64,000 nt of DNA from Chloranthus sessilifolius (Eukaryota; Streptophyta; Magnoliopsida; Chloranthales; Chloranthaceae): NCBI GenBank assembly GCA_021018995.1, contig CM037591.1, positions 9,244,001 through 9,308,000 on the forward strand, in the 5' to 3' direction. The notes under the pieces are model-generated. The model ran no database searches. It worked only from the letters and a program-made list of their open reading frames with translations, and was not told the DNA's origin. Position numbers and translations under genes: made by a program. Each line of letters begins with the position of its first letter. Position 1 is the first letter of the stretch. Positions 46,846 to 57,890 of this stretch are shown piece by piece.

Positions 46846-49395
46846 TGTGACAGCCCAGATTTCGACACCCCAAAACCCGTGCCATCAGCACGGTCCTCCA
46901 GACCGTGCCCCAAAGCCATGCACGGAACATTGGTATAACAAGCAAGATAAACAATTAAAGCGAATAGTTTCATAAAGCAGAATTAGTTAATATGCCCAAC
47001 TGTCACATTCAAAAGACAGTTCTACTTTCATGCCACTGCATGAATAGAGAACCGGCCCGAACCATCGGTGATAAACAGATCACCCCAGATGGTTCGCCAA
47101 ATGAATAATCCAATCTAATTATATGTTTATAAAAAATAAAGGCTTGACATACCAAGCCGTACAGTTAGCTCTCAAAAACTACTCTCTGTCAAAGTACACA
47201 ACAGAGTCTCCTAGAAGAAGTCCTCTGGTGGAGGCTCCAACTCGTCTCCAGACACATAATCCGAATCACCCGGATCTACGTCTCCCGAAGCCTCGACAGC
47301 TGCTATCAATGGACCTGCGACGTATAGTCTAAAGGGTGAGCTACATCCTAGCTCAATAGGGAACAAATAAAATGAACATATAAATTAAGACTCATATATT
47401 TCATGATATTATAAGCATGATGTGTCTATGCATTTGCTAGAAAACAGTTTAAAAGCTGATGAATTTCATTCAAGTTTACTGGTAATTAGCATGTCTTACG
47501 TTACTGTTGATTTATTATGAATGACACTGAACAGGCCTAAAGCAAAACTTAAATCTTCAACTTAAGTAATCCCCAAGAAATATAACATCGAACCCCGATG
47601 AGATACCCTTCATCGTCGTCTAAATAGACAGTTGTTATAAAGTATTCCCTGGGAATACGACCCAAGCCCCTTTTCACTAGGCGGCGGGGTTAAAACTCAT
47701 CTCAACATCCCTGGGATGTGCTTACTGTTACGGATAAACCTCCGCACTGGTATACGGATTGGCCGCCGTACCGGTCACGGATATCCTGTCGCGTCAGTCA
47801 TGGGTATCCCGCCACGTCGGTGGGGTATCCTATCAAACCTCAAATAATAAAAATAACATGTGCTTTACATATAGTTGTTCACCGTGTAAGTGTGCTATCT
47901 TATATCAGTTAGGCGTCAACTGTAATTATTCAATCATATATATATATACATCCCTGGGATGTATACATACCCACATCACACCTGATGCATTTATTACTTT
48001 CTCATCCCCTGGGAATGTCTCATTCTTATTAGATTACTTGATCTTAATCACTTGCATCACACCGATGCCTTTTTCATATTTTTGGTGTTACACACACACT
48101 CATTTTCATAAAGTTTTTCCTAATTTAAAATAACTTCAAATCTGATAATTATATCACTACATACATGCTCTTGAAATTAAAGTACATGTTCAAGGTGTTC
48201 CCTACCTCAAGTTTCTGATAGTCCAAGCATCAAGGTCTCACGCGGCTCCTTGTGCTCGCTTTCACACATACCACCTATGGTACATCATAACACATGCAAT
48301 ACATCACTAAAAATGTAATGAAGAAGGTCCTAGACCCTCCATGAATCTAGAAAACTTAGAAAGCCAAGCAAAACTATCAAAGTCGATTAATCTATTAATC
48401 GAAATACAATTCGATTAATCGATTCCCAAAATCGATTAATCAAAACCTAAATCGATTAATCGAGATTCAAATTCGATTAATCGATCCCAAATCGATTAAT
48501 CGAAGTCTCTAACATAATGAAGTCGATTCTCAAATCGAGTGGTCGAAAGTCTAAAATCGATTAGTCGATCCCAAATCGATTAATCGAAATCCAAAATCAA
48601 TTAATCGATTTCCCAACTCGATTAGTCGATTTCCCCCGATCTTGTTTTCCAGCCACTGGAAGTACCCAGTCGATTAGTCGATTTCTAAATTGATTAATCG
48701 AACATCCAAATCGATTAATCGAAATCCAATTCGATTAATCGAAATCGGGCTTACTTGACTTTTCAACTCCAGACCAAAATTGATTAATCGAATCCCAATT
48801 TCGATTAATCGATTTGGTCCGATTCAGCCCCCTTTCAGGCTGTTCTTCCAAAACTCATTTCTTTTTTTTTTTCTAAGCCTTTAATCTATCCATTTAAGCA
48901 CACTTGATCGAATTTAATCATCTATAATCTATGCATTATCATTAATTTAAAACTCACCTTCAATCAATCTCAAATTGATCAAGATCTAGGTTGGAATGGC
49001 TAGGGTTCCAGCTTTTGCTTCAACGGCTCCAAACGCGTTGAATCCGGCAATCAATGCTCCATCTTCCCTCAATCCAACCATAATAAATCCTTGGCAATTA
49101 ATCTCCTCCTCTTTCTCTCTCTCTTCTTAACTCTCTCTTCAACAACCCAAATAAAAGGATTCTAGGGTTATTAAACCCTTATATCCTCTCTTTGGTTTCG
49201 GTGTTAAACGCATACACCAGAGATAGGTGTATGTAGCTCAAAATCAATACTATTCAACACTCCTAGTCATAATTACATCACATCAGTTCATCACTTTATG
49301 AACTCAATGTTTGACCATCACTTGGTCAAACCTACGATCAATCGGGCATGGATCTCGAGGTCAAAGTCAAACGGTCAATTTTTCGGGATATTACA
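46846..49395 (-). repeat. 5' LTR of element D (2.55 kb)
   Basis: TGTGACAGCCCAG to CGGGATATTACA. It is collinear with the 3' LTR; most differences are C/T or G/A. It has shorter (TA)n and (CT)n runs than the 3' copy. Confidence 0.93.
48383..48813. repeat. Palindrome array in 5' LTR of D
   Basis: The same order of TCGATTAATCGA copies as the 3' LTR, but better preserved. It lies about 580-1010 bp from the upstream (high-coordinate) LTR edge. Confidence 0.9.
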
Positions 49396-49400
49396 AATAC

Positions 49401-49597
49401 TGTGTGTGCCATGATCCTTTACTGGTATTGTTATTAAATTTGGGTGGTTATTACGAAGCATCAAGGTAGTGGGGTTCAATGATTTTTTCAAAATATAAAA
49501 TGGATGGCCATCCGCTTGTCAGAGTTTATCAACCCAGAGAGTCATTTTTTTAAAAAATTATGTTTAGATGAGCTAAGGTATAAACCAAGTAGGAGAA
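49401..49597 (+). repeat. Internal region 3 of the tandem array, right part, with PPT
   Basis: It continues from 36256 across element D and ends with AAGTAGGAGAA before LTR 4. The two parts together are about 3.2 kb, as in units 1 and 2. Confidence 0.85.
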
Positions 49598-49989
49598 TGT
49601 TCAATTTTTGTGGTCAACAGCTTAACTCATCTTTGGATTTTCATTAAAAATTGGGTTAGATCTTTGACCACATATCTCGAGGCGATAGGAAGTAGTTTCC
49701 TAATATAAGTGATATGTCTCTACTCTCTTTCATTGATGGGTTAGGAAAGAGAAGTGATTATATAAGGAGACCACCGACCCTCTTCCTCTAACCGTAGCTT
49801 ATTCCCATCTAGAGGCTAAACTTAGATAAGACGAGAGGTAACGTGGTTTCGGATTCTTTGGTGGAGATCATCAGTTTCATTAAGGAGATCACTGATGCGG
49901 CGATTCGATGATAAATATAGGGTACACATGTTCTTGCTAAGGGATATTTTGATCATGTGATTCAAACTTAGATTCTAAAATTTCTAACA
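49598..49989 (+). repeat. LTR 4 of the tandem array
   Basis: 392 bp, TGTTCAATTT to TTTCTAACA, with TATATAAG at 49759-49766. It is followed by ATAAG and a MITE instead of a PBS, so it is the last LTR. Confidence 0.87.
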
Positions 49990-49995
49990 ATAAGA

Positions 49996-50152
49996 TTTTA
50001 TGGAGACAGAGTGTAGTCGGCTGATGTGGTGCGATGCAAATGGCTGCAAGTGCGGTGGGACTCAATTAATGCAGGTCTGTGTAGCCAATCACGTCACACC
50101 ACGCCCATTGCTTGCACTTTGTCCTTAACAAATCTGTCATCCATTTACAATT
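49996..50152. mobile_element. Hairpin MITE (copy 2)
   Basis: It shares 'ggactcaattaatgcag' and 'tgcactttgtc' with 22927-23088, with mirrored arms ('gtggtgcgatgcaaatgg' and 'caccacgcccattg'). Confidence 0.65.
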
Positions 50153-50539
50153 TTCCCATGTGCAAAAAAGGGCGATGACGGTCTTTTTACTTTCTTGCTC
50201 GAACGCGCATTTGAGGCGAACAACCACTCATTTTATGCGAGCGGTCTCTCAAGATTCCTGAACAACCGATCATTATATTGGTAATACAATCTAAGTGCAA
50301 TTATTTGAGCGGCCGCTTAATAATTGCAAGCGGCTACTCATGACATTGATGGTTAGAATCTGAGTTGTTGCTGTCAAATAATGATTGCTAAAAGTTGATA
50401 TAAATTGATAAGGGAATTATAATATTTTTAGAGAGGAAAAATAATTTTTTTAAATACTTCATGTGTCGGTATTGATGTCTAATAACTACTACTGGCAAGC
50501 ATGAATCTCTAAAACATCCAAAATATTAGCCGATAGCTA

Positions 50540-51160
50540 GACCGGCAAGAGATGTCAACGGGTCGGATTGCGCCAAATGTTTGGGTGCCTAATGGATCAT
50601 ATGTTTATGCCGAACTTGTCCTAGAGGTACAGGTGCAACCGGATCCGACCCGATTGGTCAAGGAGGTTAGCCTGAACCAACCCAATTCAACCCGATTCAA
50701 AATCCCCTATGGGTGAAGTTTATGCGTCTGGTCAGGTTGAAAAATTGGGTTGTTTTGGTCCGATAACTGGTTGACCTGACCAGTTGACAACCCTAGGATT
50801 GAACCGTGCAGATTGTCTAGAATTGGTGATTCCAGTTTTCCCCTCGATTTAGAGGTCTCAACGGGCCGGGCTTGAGCCTAACCTGCCCCACAATGGCCTA
50901 GGTATAGGCTAATGTAAATAGGCCCAATTAATAATTGGGCTGTCCCAGCATGACCCAATTTGTAATTATCTCGGGAATGAGCTTATTTAAAGAATCCCTA
51001 TTATAATTGACCCGTTTAAAATTTGGCAAAAACTCAGCCCGCTCGAATTAATTAAGACCATTTGTATGGAAATTGTCCGGTTGGATCAAGGCCCGACCCA
51101 ACTCATCTTGCTATAGGCCGGCTATAGACTAAGCTAAGTAAGCCTAATAAATAAGGGTGG
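50540..51160. repeat. hAT-MITE-like G/C patches
   Basis: Two adjacent stretches open with 'gatgtcaacgggtcgg' and 'gaggtctcaacgggccgg'. The first closes with 'cagttgacaacccta'. These match the TAGGG(T/C)TGTCAACGG class of ends, but no clear duplication is visible. Confidence 0.45.
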
Positions 51161-52790
51161 ATTACCCAGTCGGGTCCCAACTCTTCCTAATCTACCCACG
51201 AGGGTCCCAACTTCATTAAATGACCCAGCAGGGTCCTGACCTCTTTTATTATTTACCTATAAGGGTCCCAAAATTCTGCACATGTCTATTTTGTTAACTT
51301 AAGTTAATACTTAGAGGACCAAAATACCCTAACAGAAATATACTAAAATACCTATCCTTCCATACGAGCCAAAAATGCTAGCGTTTTGGGATTAGCTTTT
51401 CATCTTCTTTCTGCCGATGATTGGGTTTTGCCTTATCTTCATCTTCTTCCTCTAAAGATAGCATATTCTCTTTATCTTCTTTCTATAAAGATAGCATTAG
51501 GATCCCATAGAGCCCCCCTCTCTTTGCTTCATCTTCTTCTCTACTGACGAACAAACAGGGAGAAGTTTGTTGTTACCGTCTCTGCAAACCTTCTACTCTG
51601 CGGACGTTTCATCTTCTCCTGATTACGTACATCTAAACTTTTCTGCGTATATATCTCCAGCCGTCCGGTAAACTCATAAGAGCAACTCATAAAACAATGT
51701 TGTAGTAATGTTGCCCTAAATACTTAACATTTTTTGTAATGAATGGCTTGTCTGAGCTATATACAAATATAGTAATTATGTCTTAAATGTTGATTTTTTA
51801 TTTTAATGGATGACTTATTTGTGGTAGATAGAATTGAAGTAATCCTGCCCTAAATGATTAACCTTTGTATTAATATAGTAATGGTGTCATAAATGCTCAA
51901 CCTTTATTTTAATGAATGACTTATTTGAGCTATATACAGATATAGTAATATTTTCTTAAATGTTGATTCTTTATTTTAATGAATGACTTGTTTGTGATAG
52001 ATAGAAATATAGTAATCCTGCCCTAGATGTTTAACCTTTATATTAATATAGTAATGTTATCATAAATGCTTAACCTTTATGGTAGATAGAAATATAGTAA
52101 TCATACCCTAAACTTTTCAGATTACTCATACAGGTCAGCATGTAGTTTAATGAGTCATAATGGATCTGATATCAGTCATGTACCGTCTTGCATTAGTACT
52201 TTATTGTTTGATACTAGTCTTTTAATATTCTCACATCAGTAATTTATAGATTCAGATTACTCATGCATATCAGAATATAGTTTAATGTTAAATACGGTCG
52301 GTTATTATTGATTCATATCAGTCCTTTAATGCTGTCACATCAATACTTTATAGATTCATATTAACCTTTGTAATAATGAATGACTTATTTTTAGAGATAA
52401 TAACCGACCGTGGTCCCAACTACCCCCGTATTTATCTTATTTATAGGGGACACATATAAGACTATTTTTGTCTCATATAAGATCATTTCCTTCCTATACT
52501 TTGTCACTCGGCAAACTTTTAATGCCATTAATTTTTTAAAAAATGACAGTTAATATCAAGAAAATATGTTTATTGTTGCAAGTATATTTATTAATTTTTT
52601 GTATGAATTGTGCTAGGTCTTTATGAGACTCTCGTAGTCATTAAAGAGGCCATATTTGTGTAAGACCGGTCTTGTGGCTGAATTCACTAATGGTAAACTA
52701 TAAATGCATTAATTTTTTTTAAAATTTTTTGGCCCATATTCATAAATTTAATTATGATGTAATGTCATAAATTATACACAGGAGAATAAA
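51160..52790. other. AT-rich stretch without gene, with tandem repeats
   Basis: 51160-51290 repeats 'gggtcccaac' at intervals of 25-50 bp, and 52405-52415 repeats 'ggtcccaact'. Between them, about 51700-52110 is a tandem repeat with a 173-bp period ('gagctatataca' at 51754 and 51927; 'agtaatcctgccct'). 52130-52370 is a second, looser duplication. No coding domain is seen. Confidence 0.65.
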
Positions 52791-53660
52791 ATTGTATGTT
52801 CTACCCTTAGGGTCTCTATTCTTATAGCTGCATTATCGCCTGTGGAGCTTGAAGCTCTTAGTTCAATTGTAGTGAAGCCTCTTCTTCGTCTAATAGATAT
52901 TCCTATAATCAATGAGCTGATATACATATTAATAGAAAAGTTTGATTATGAGTCTGAGAGGTTCTCCATTGGCGGGCATACTGTTGGTTTTTTCTTGCTA
53001 GAAATATTTGCTTTACTTAGTCTCAAGCATGTTGGCATTATCCCTGGAACTCTAGGGGAAGGTCTGGATATCGAAAATGAAGATATTAATTTATTTTATA
53101 TAAAATATTTTGGTCAGGTAGGGAGTCAGTGAAATAGAAAAGACAGTGAGTGTTGCTAGTATAGAGAAAGAGAGAGTTGATTTTACTCGTCTCACATTAT
53201 TGCATGTTCTTGCGACTTTCATGATATTGAATAGCTCTAAGACAATTGAAGAGATGCACGTGAGATTAGTTTATAATATTGAGTACTTTAACGGAATTAT
53301 ATGAGGACGAGCTACTCATACATGTTTGTTAAACTCCCTTCGATCTGTCGCTTTAGATTTTAAGAAGAGCGGTGTGCATACCAATCTTGATGGATGTACC
53401 TTTGCATTTCAGGTTATCTATTGTCTTTGCGAATGTTATCAATTTATACACTGTTTGTCACATAATACACATATTCCCTAACAAATCTTTAGTTTGTGAT
53501 TTATTTTAGATTTGAGCATACAAGCACTTCCCAACCATAACACCGACTTTAATTATCGATGATTTTTCAAGATATACAAGTATATCTTTGTAAAAAGTCA
53601 TCGTTGGAAGTATTACCTTACGGAACTTAATAATCCGAAGGTATTATTGGTGTCAACCTC
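52770..53660 (+). pseudogene. Plant-mobile-domain / DUF1985-like pseudogene, 5' exons
   Basis: The frame around 52842-53132 reads PLLRLIDIPIINELIYILIE, FDYESERFSIGGHTVGFFLL and LKHVGIIPGTLGEG. This pattern is like the DUF1985/PMD domain of plant proteins tied to Mutator-like transposons. After a break near 53115 the frame 53150-53412 continues through GRATHTCLLNSLRSVALDF to DGCTFAFQ. A 97-bp insert (53413-53509, GT...TTTTAG) then fits a phase 0 intron, and the next exon reads AYKHFPTITPTLIIDDF. Two TGA codons sit where Trp is expected (before GRATH and before AYKHF). The family call is by motif style only. It could be a host-derived or transposon-borne gene, now dead. Confidence 0.55.
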
Positions 53661-54059
53661 AACCAATTCCATGTTATAGCTGTGAGTCAATGAAGAAGTT
53701 GCTTCTTTTGGTAACTTGCTCTCACCCTCCTGGTAACATATCCACAGATAATTCCAAAATTTGAATTTAGTGATGTGAATTATTAGAAGATGTGATCCAG
53801 GATGGGATTAAGGATTATATTGGTTGCGAATTCAATCGTCTTCAACTCCTAGAAATGTCTTTCAAAGAATAAGGTAGTCACAACACAACGTTGGAGAAGT
53901 CCAACAACAAACTTGTTCATCAAGTGTGAAGACAAAAGAAGTTAAACAGTGATCTAAGAAAGGGCCTAAAATTATTAGAGTTGGAGATAACAATTTTGAA
54001 GGTAAGCTACTTAATAGAAATTTTTATTATTTGTTAGAATATCTTGAAAATCTAATTGT

Positions 54060-54635
54060 TAGGTTACTTTTATAATATAGGGACAACGTAAAGAATATGA
54101 TTTCAAATCCTCTCCCAATTGCAATAAAGATGCGAAAAGAATAAGTAGTTTTATTAAAAAGAATCATTCGAAAAATATAAGTTCTCCAACTAACCCACTG
54201 AGGGATAGGAAAGTGAAAGGCAAGGGAAAAGTGCAAGTCCCTTGAGATAGTGATGTGAAAGGTAAGGAAAAAGTACAAGTCCCTCTGGGCTGTGATATAA
54301 AAGACAAGGAAAAAAAGCAAGTCCCACGTGATACTTGTAAACGAAATAAAGCTAGTCCAAATATATGTATGACCATAAAAGTAGAGTCGATCACTATTGA
54401 CTCTCATACTGATGGAACGAGTCGTGCTTCTAAGATAATCGATGATGGGAAGAGGAACTGTGAAGAAATATTTGCAGAAGATGAGAGTGAATTACCTCGT
54501 GAATCATTTGAAGGCAATAAGGATGATCATCGGATACATGCGTCCTCGAAAGAAGATAAGGGGAGAATCACTAATGTAGATAATAAAGAGCATATGCTTT
54601 TCGTTGTTCTTATCGATGAAATGATGCAACTTTAA
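54060..54635 (+). pseudogene. Lysine-rich repeat exon of the same broken gene
   Basis: An open stretch with a 14-residue (42-bp) repeat: KGKGKVQVP, KGKEKVQVP and KDKEKKQVP at about 54213, 54255 and 54297, with one TGA after the first. An acidic/charged tail follows (EIFAEDESELPRESFEGNKD). No catalytic motif is seen. Low-complexity linkers of this kind often follow the PMD/DUF1985 domain; the link to 52770-53660 is by position only. Confidence 0.45.
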
Positions 54636-55259
54636 AAAATGCTAGCCGATTAAACATCCATGAAACAAGACAATGATAGAGAATTCGTCGGAGAGATGAG
54701 AGAAAAATCTATAGAGGAAATCAAAGTTACATCAACATCTGATAATAATAAAAGGAACCATTTGGCGAAAGTGAAACAAGGTCGGTGGGCGTAATGAATA
54801 CTTATAAGTGAGTATGGGCTAGTTTAAGAGGCCGAGCTACTCTGCAAATTACATCATTAAATACATTCGAGGGTTCTTCTCAAACCCCATTACCACCGAA
54901 GACTTCAACATGCCAAACAACTTGACAAGGTCAATCTTCTGAATGTCCACCAGCAAACACATGTACCTCTATAGTGGGTAATAAACGAACCCTCAAAAGC
55001 AGCTCCGGAGAAGAAGTAAAGGTGATCTTTGTAAATGGTGAAATTAATAACTTTTATATTTTTAAGAGTATAAGTTTCCAACGTATTTAATCGTATAATA
55101 TACATGTAGGAAAGGTCACAGAGAAGGACTGGTGTGAAAAATACAACCAAGATACCACCTCCAAAGGGTGCTCTAAAGGTGAATGGTCAATTAGCTAACG
55201 TAAAGGTTCAAACATATATGCTAAATTTAATTGAATGGTTGCTAATTTATATGTTTATC

Positions 55260-55540
55260 CTATCCACAGAAGGACTATGATGGTTTCCACTAGCCTATGA
55301 AACCACTAACACAGAATGACAAATATGAAATAGATAAAGCTCAATAATGGTCTCGTGGAGTAGGGTTTCGCCCCTTTGAAAATTATTGAGTTATAGTTAA
55401 CTTAATTCAATTATTCTCTTACCAACCTATGTGGCTTTGCAGACATGACATTCACGTGACTGATAGACTGTACATCATGGTGAAGAACTGATTTTCAATT
55501 TATGATACTAATTGGCTTGACAGTGAGGTAAGGCCAACAT
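55260..55540 (+). pseudogene. Possible further exon fragments
   Basis: Short coding-like stretches: MKPLTQNDKYEIDKAQ near 55290 and DIHVTDRLYIMVKN near 55445. They might be remnants of a Ulp1-type peptidase region, which often accompanies such genes, but the catalytic His/Asp/Cys set cannot be shown. Confidence 0.25.
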
Positions 55541-56619
55541 TTTAAAAGGCACACATGTAGAAATTTATAGAGTCGTCCATCCAATATCCATAGGTCGTCT
55601 GATGTCAGTCAGTCAGATGATCCTATTTTTTTAAAAAAGTACATATCTTTATTGATGTCCATTTGGGTGATATGTGACTTTATTTTTGTAGGTAATTGAC
55701 ACATATTTTATCTTGATAAAGAAACGAGAGAATGATTATAAAAAGAAATTTATAGAGAGTCATTTCTTCTCAACTTATTTTCTCGTAAGAGTCTAATTTG
55801 TCATTTTCACTTCCTATAATTTATAATTATCTCCTAATCCCATTTCATATTTTGTTTAGACGAAATTGAAAAAATTGTTGGCGAAAGACGAAGCCGATAC
55901 AAACAAAAACCTTACACTTAGACTTCACCCTAGACACTAGGATATAAAATAAGCAAATGTGAGAAGGTAATTAGATAAATTTTATGTGTTTCCTTCGTAT
56001 TTGTAAGATTGATAGAGTCTGCCACTCGTCTTAGCTAAAATATGGCTCCACTTAACAGGTTTATCTTTCTATCAATAAAGACTATCACTGGTCTTTGTTC
56101 ATATTATACATGTAGGAGAGGAAAATTGAGTATTTAGACTCGTCTAGTGGAGAGAGTGATGGTGTCCCTTGTTCGGACATTGTAAATATATTGGTACGTA
56201 TATCATTTAACTCTAGATTTTTATTTTTGTATGTCAACTTAATTGTAGACACCCAAATTTGGCCTAAGGCCCGATCGGAATATATTTCGAGAGAGGTGCA
56301 CTTCTGAGCTTTTGATGGCATGTATGAAACCCTTAGGAACCTTTTTAAACCCTATGAAACATTCCCGAACCCTTATGAATCAACCCTAACCTTCTCAAAC
56401 CCATTAGAACCCTTTCTTGGACCGGTGTCAAACCCTCCCGAGTAGTGGTTGGAAAGAGGAACACCAAAATTTACAAAGACCTCTTCAGGAGCAGAATTAT
56501 ATATCATTGGAAAGAGAACTTCTCTAACTTTCTAACAAGCTAAAAGTCATATCAATTAGAGTTATATATCAAAAGTTATGACCATTTGAAAATCGAACTA
56601 TTTTGGAGGAATTTTTGCC

Positions 56620-56873
56620 TGGCGCAACTAATAGTTGCGCCAAGCCATTTTCCCCCAGAATTTGCCTGACACGACTATTAGTTGTGCCAGGCTTTTTTTC
56701 CCCAAAAATAGTCTGGCGCAACTAATAGTTGCACCAGGTATAAATGGGTCTCCCCACCCCTCGCGAAGCCAACTTTCAGGCTACTGTACAGAACTGTTTT
56801 ACTGTACATTTGCCTGGCGCAACTAATAGTTTTACTGTACATTTGCCTGGCACAACTATTAGTTGCGCCAGAC
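56620..56873 (+). repeat. Hairpin repeats TGGCGCAACTA/TAGTTGCGCCA in LTR E
   Basis: The first copy (56620-56642) is a perfect inverted repeat with 11-nt arms TGGCGCAACTA and TAGTTGCGCCA around one base. Further copies, some with one or two changes, are at 56664-56692, 56712-56737 and 56845-56873, with a half copy at 56811-56829. The centre alternates between CTAATAG and CTATTAG. Confidence 0.9.
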
Positions 56874-57150
56874 ATATGAACAGTAATATCTGGATTTTAT
56901 CTCGAAAATTGTGATTGGGGTTTGACTTATTGACCACCTCAATCCTTAGGGTGTGTTTTGATAACTTTATTGCACCCTTTTAATGCCTATTTTCAACTCT
57001 TAAGTGATTTGAAACACTGACCTATCATCCACCATTAAAACCATTCCCCCATATCTCCAAGCTCTCAAAATCCTAGGAAACCTTAGATTAGAGATTACCT
57101 AATTGCTAACCCTAATTAGCATCTAAGTAGCCTTCTAACTTACCATTTTC

Positions 57151-57160
57151 CTATAAATAG
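57151..57160 (+). promoter_or_regulatory. TATA box of element E
   Basis: CTATAAATAG is a canonical plant TATA sequence followed by 'agcccccctcccc'. Transcription would be expected to start some 30 bp downstream. Confidence 0.75.
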
Positions 57161-57872
57161 AGCCCCCCTCCCCTTAGTTTAAGGGTTGAGAAATTTGCTT
57201 AAGAGAGAAAGAGCTCAAAGTGAGAAGTTCTTCCTCCCTTTTGTGTACCATTTTCACCCAAATTCCAGAATCTCTCAACCTCATTTCAAGCTTGTTCTCC
57301 CTTAGCCTAGGGGTGTGTGATCCCCTAGCCTCTCCTCCCTACCTCTTAACTTCAAGCCGTAGGAGTTAGAACCCCATTTTCCACCATACAAGGCCTTCAA
57401 AAGCTCATCCAAGCAAGCCATGCAAGGCTCTCCTATGGTGCTACAAGGGCCCGAGGGCTCAGACTCTCTCCTTTCTTCTCCTAGCTTTTTTTAGCTCCTT
57501 CCATCCTCCCATTTGTGCCGTTACGCCGCCGAATTTTCGGTAGGAATAGAAGGGCACAAATAGGATTCTAAGCCCTTTTGGGCAAGAGGAAGCTATTTTC
57601 TTTTCTTTTACTTTATTTTATTTATGGCCATTAGTAGAGACCGCTTTAAGCGGGCTGATCGGGTGCCTAACACTTTCCCGATCGATAACCGAAGCCCCTA
57701 TCCAAGAGCCTTTGGTGTGGACCAGAATCAGAGTCATATTTTTAACACATTGGTGCTCATAAAAATGAACGAGGTTTCCTGGGACATCGAAAGCTCCAGG
57801 TGGCGACTCTATATTTTTTGCAAGCGGGCGCATCGCCGCGACGGGACCGTCACGGATCCCACGGTTGCACAG

Positions 57873-57890
57873 ATGGCGACTCTGCTGGGG
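57873..57890 (+). other. Primer-binding site of element E
   Basis: TGGCGACTCTGCTGGGGA directly after the LTR. This form is usual for Ogre/Tat elements and is usually assigned to tRNA-Arg; I could not check the tRNA. Confidence 0.75.

Larger units (their letters stand above)
36257..49395 (-). mobile_element. Element D: complete Ty3/gypsy chromovirus with an extra ORF
   Basis: 13.1 kb with two LTRs (36257-38838 and 46846-49395), PBS, PPT and the perfect 5-bp target duplication AATAC (36252-36256 and 49396-49400). On the minus strand: gag, intron-like insert, protease, RT, RNase H, integrase, chromodomain, a palindrome array with TATA box, and an additional ORF before the PPT. The chromodomain and sequence style suggest the Tekay/Del lineage. 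Gag-pol has several stops and a frameshift, so it is no longer autonomous. The first 300 bp of the two LTRs differ at roughly 5-6% of sites by eye. Confidence 0.93.
25598..49989 (+). mobile_element. Tandem array of a non-autonomous LTR retrotransposon (LTR-I-LTR-I-LTR-I-LTR)
   Basis: Four LTRs of 392-398 bp alternate with three internal regions of 3.2 kb (the third split by element D). Each LTR begins TGTT(G/C)(A/G)AT, ends with a form of TTTCTAACA, and is followed by ATTGGTATCAGAGTGG or a close variant (iMet PBS). LTRs 2-4 are preceded by a purine tract, AAGTGGGAGAA or a variant. The internal regions have no gag or pol, so this resembles a LARD-type element. The array ends have no matching target duplication (GAGAA left, ATAAG right), so the array probably arose by unequal recombination rather than one insertion. 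Confidence 0.85.
56244..57871 (+). repeat. 5' LTR of element E (1.63 kb)
   Basis: It starts TGTAGACACCCAAATTTGG and ends GGTTGCACA just before the PBS. It contains hairpin repeats (56620-56873) and a TATA box (57151). Ends are inferred from TG...CA and the PBS, as the other LTR is outside the window. Confidence 0.75.
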
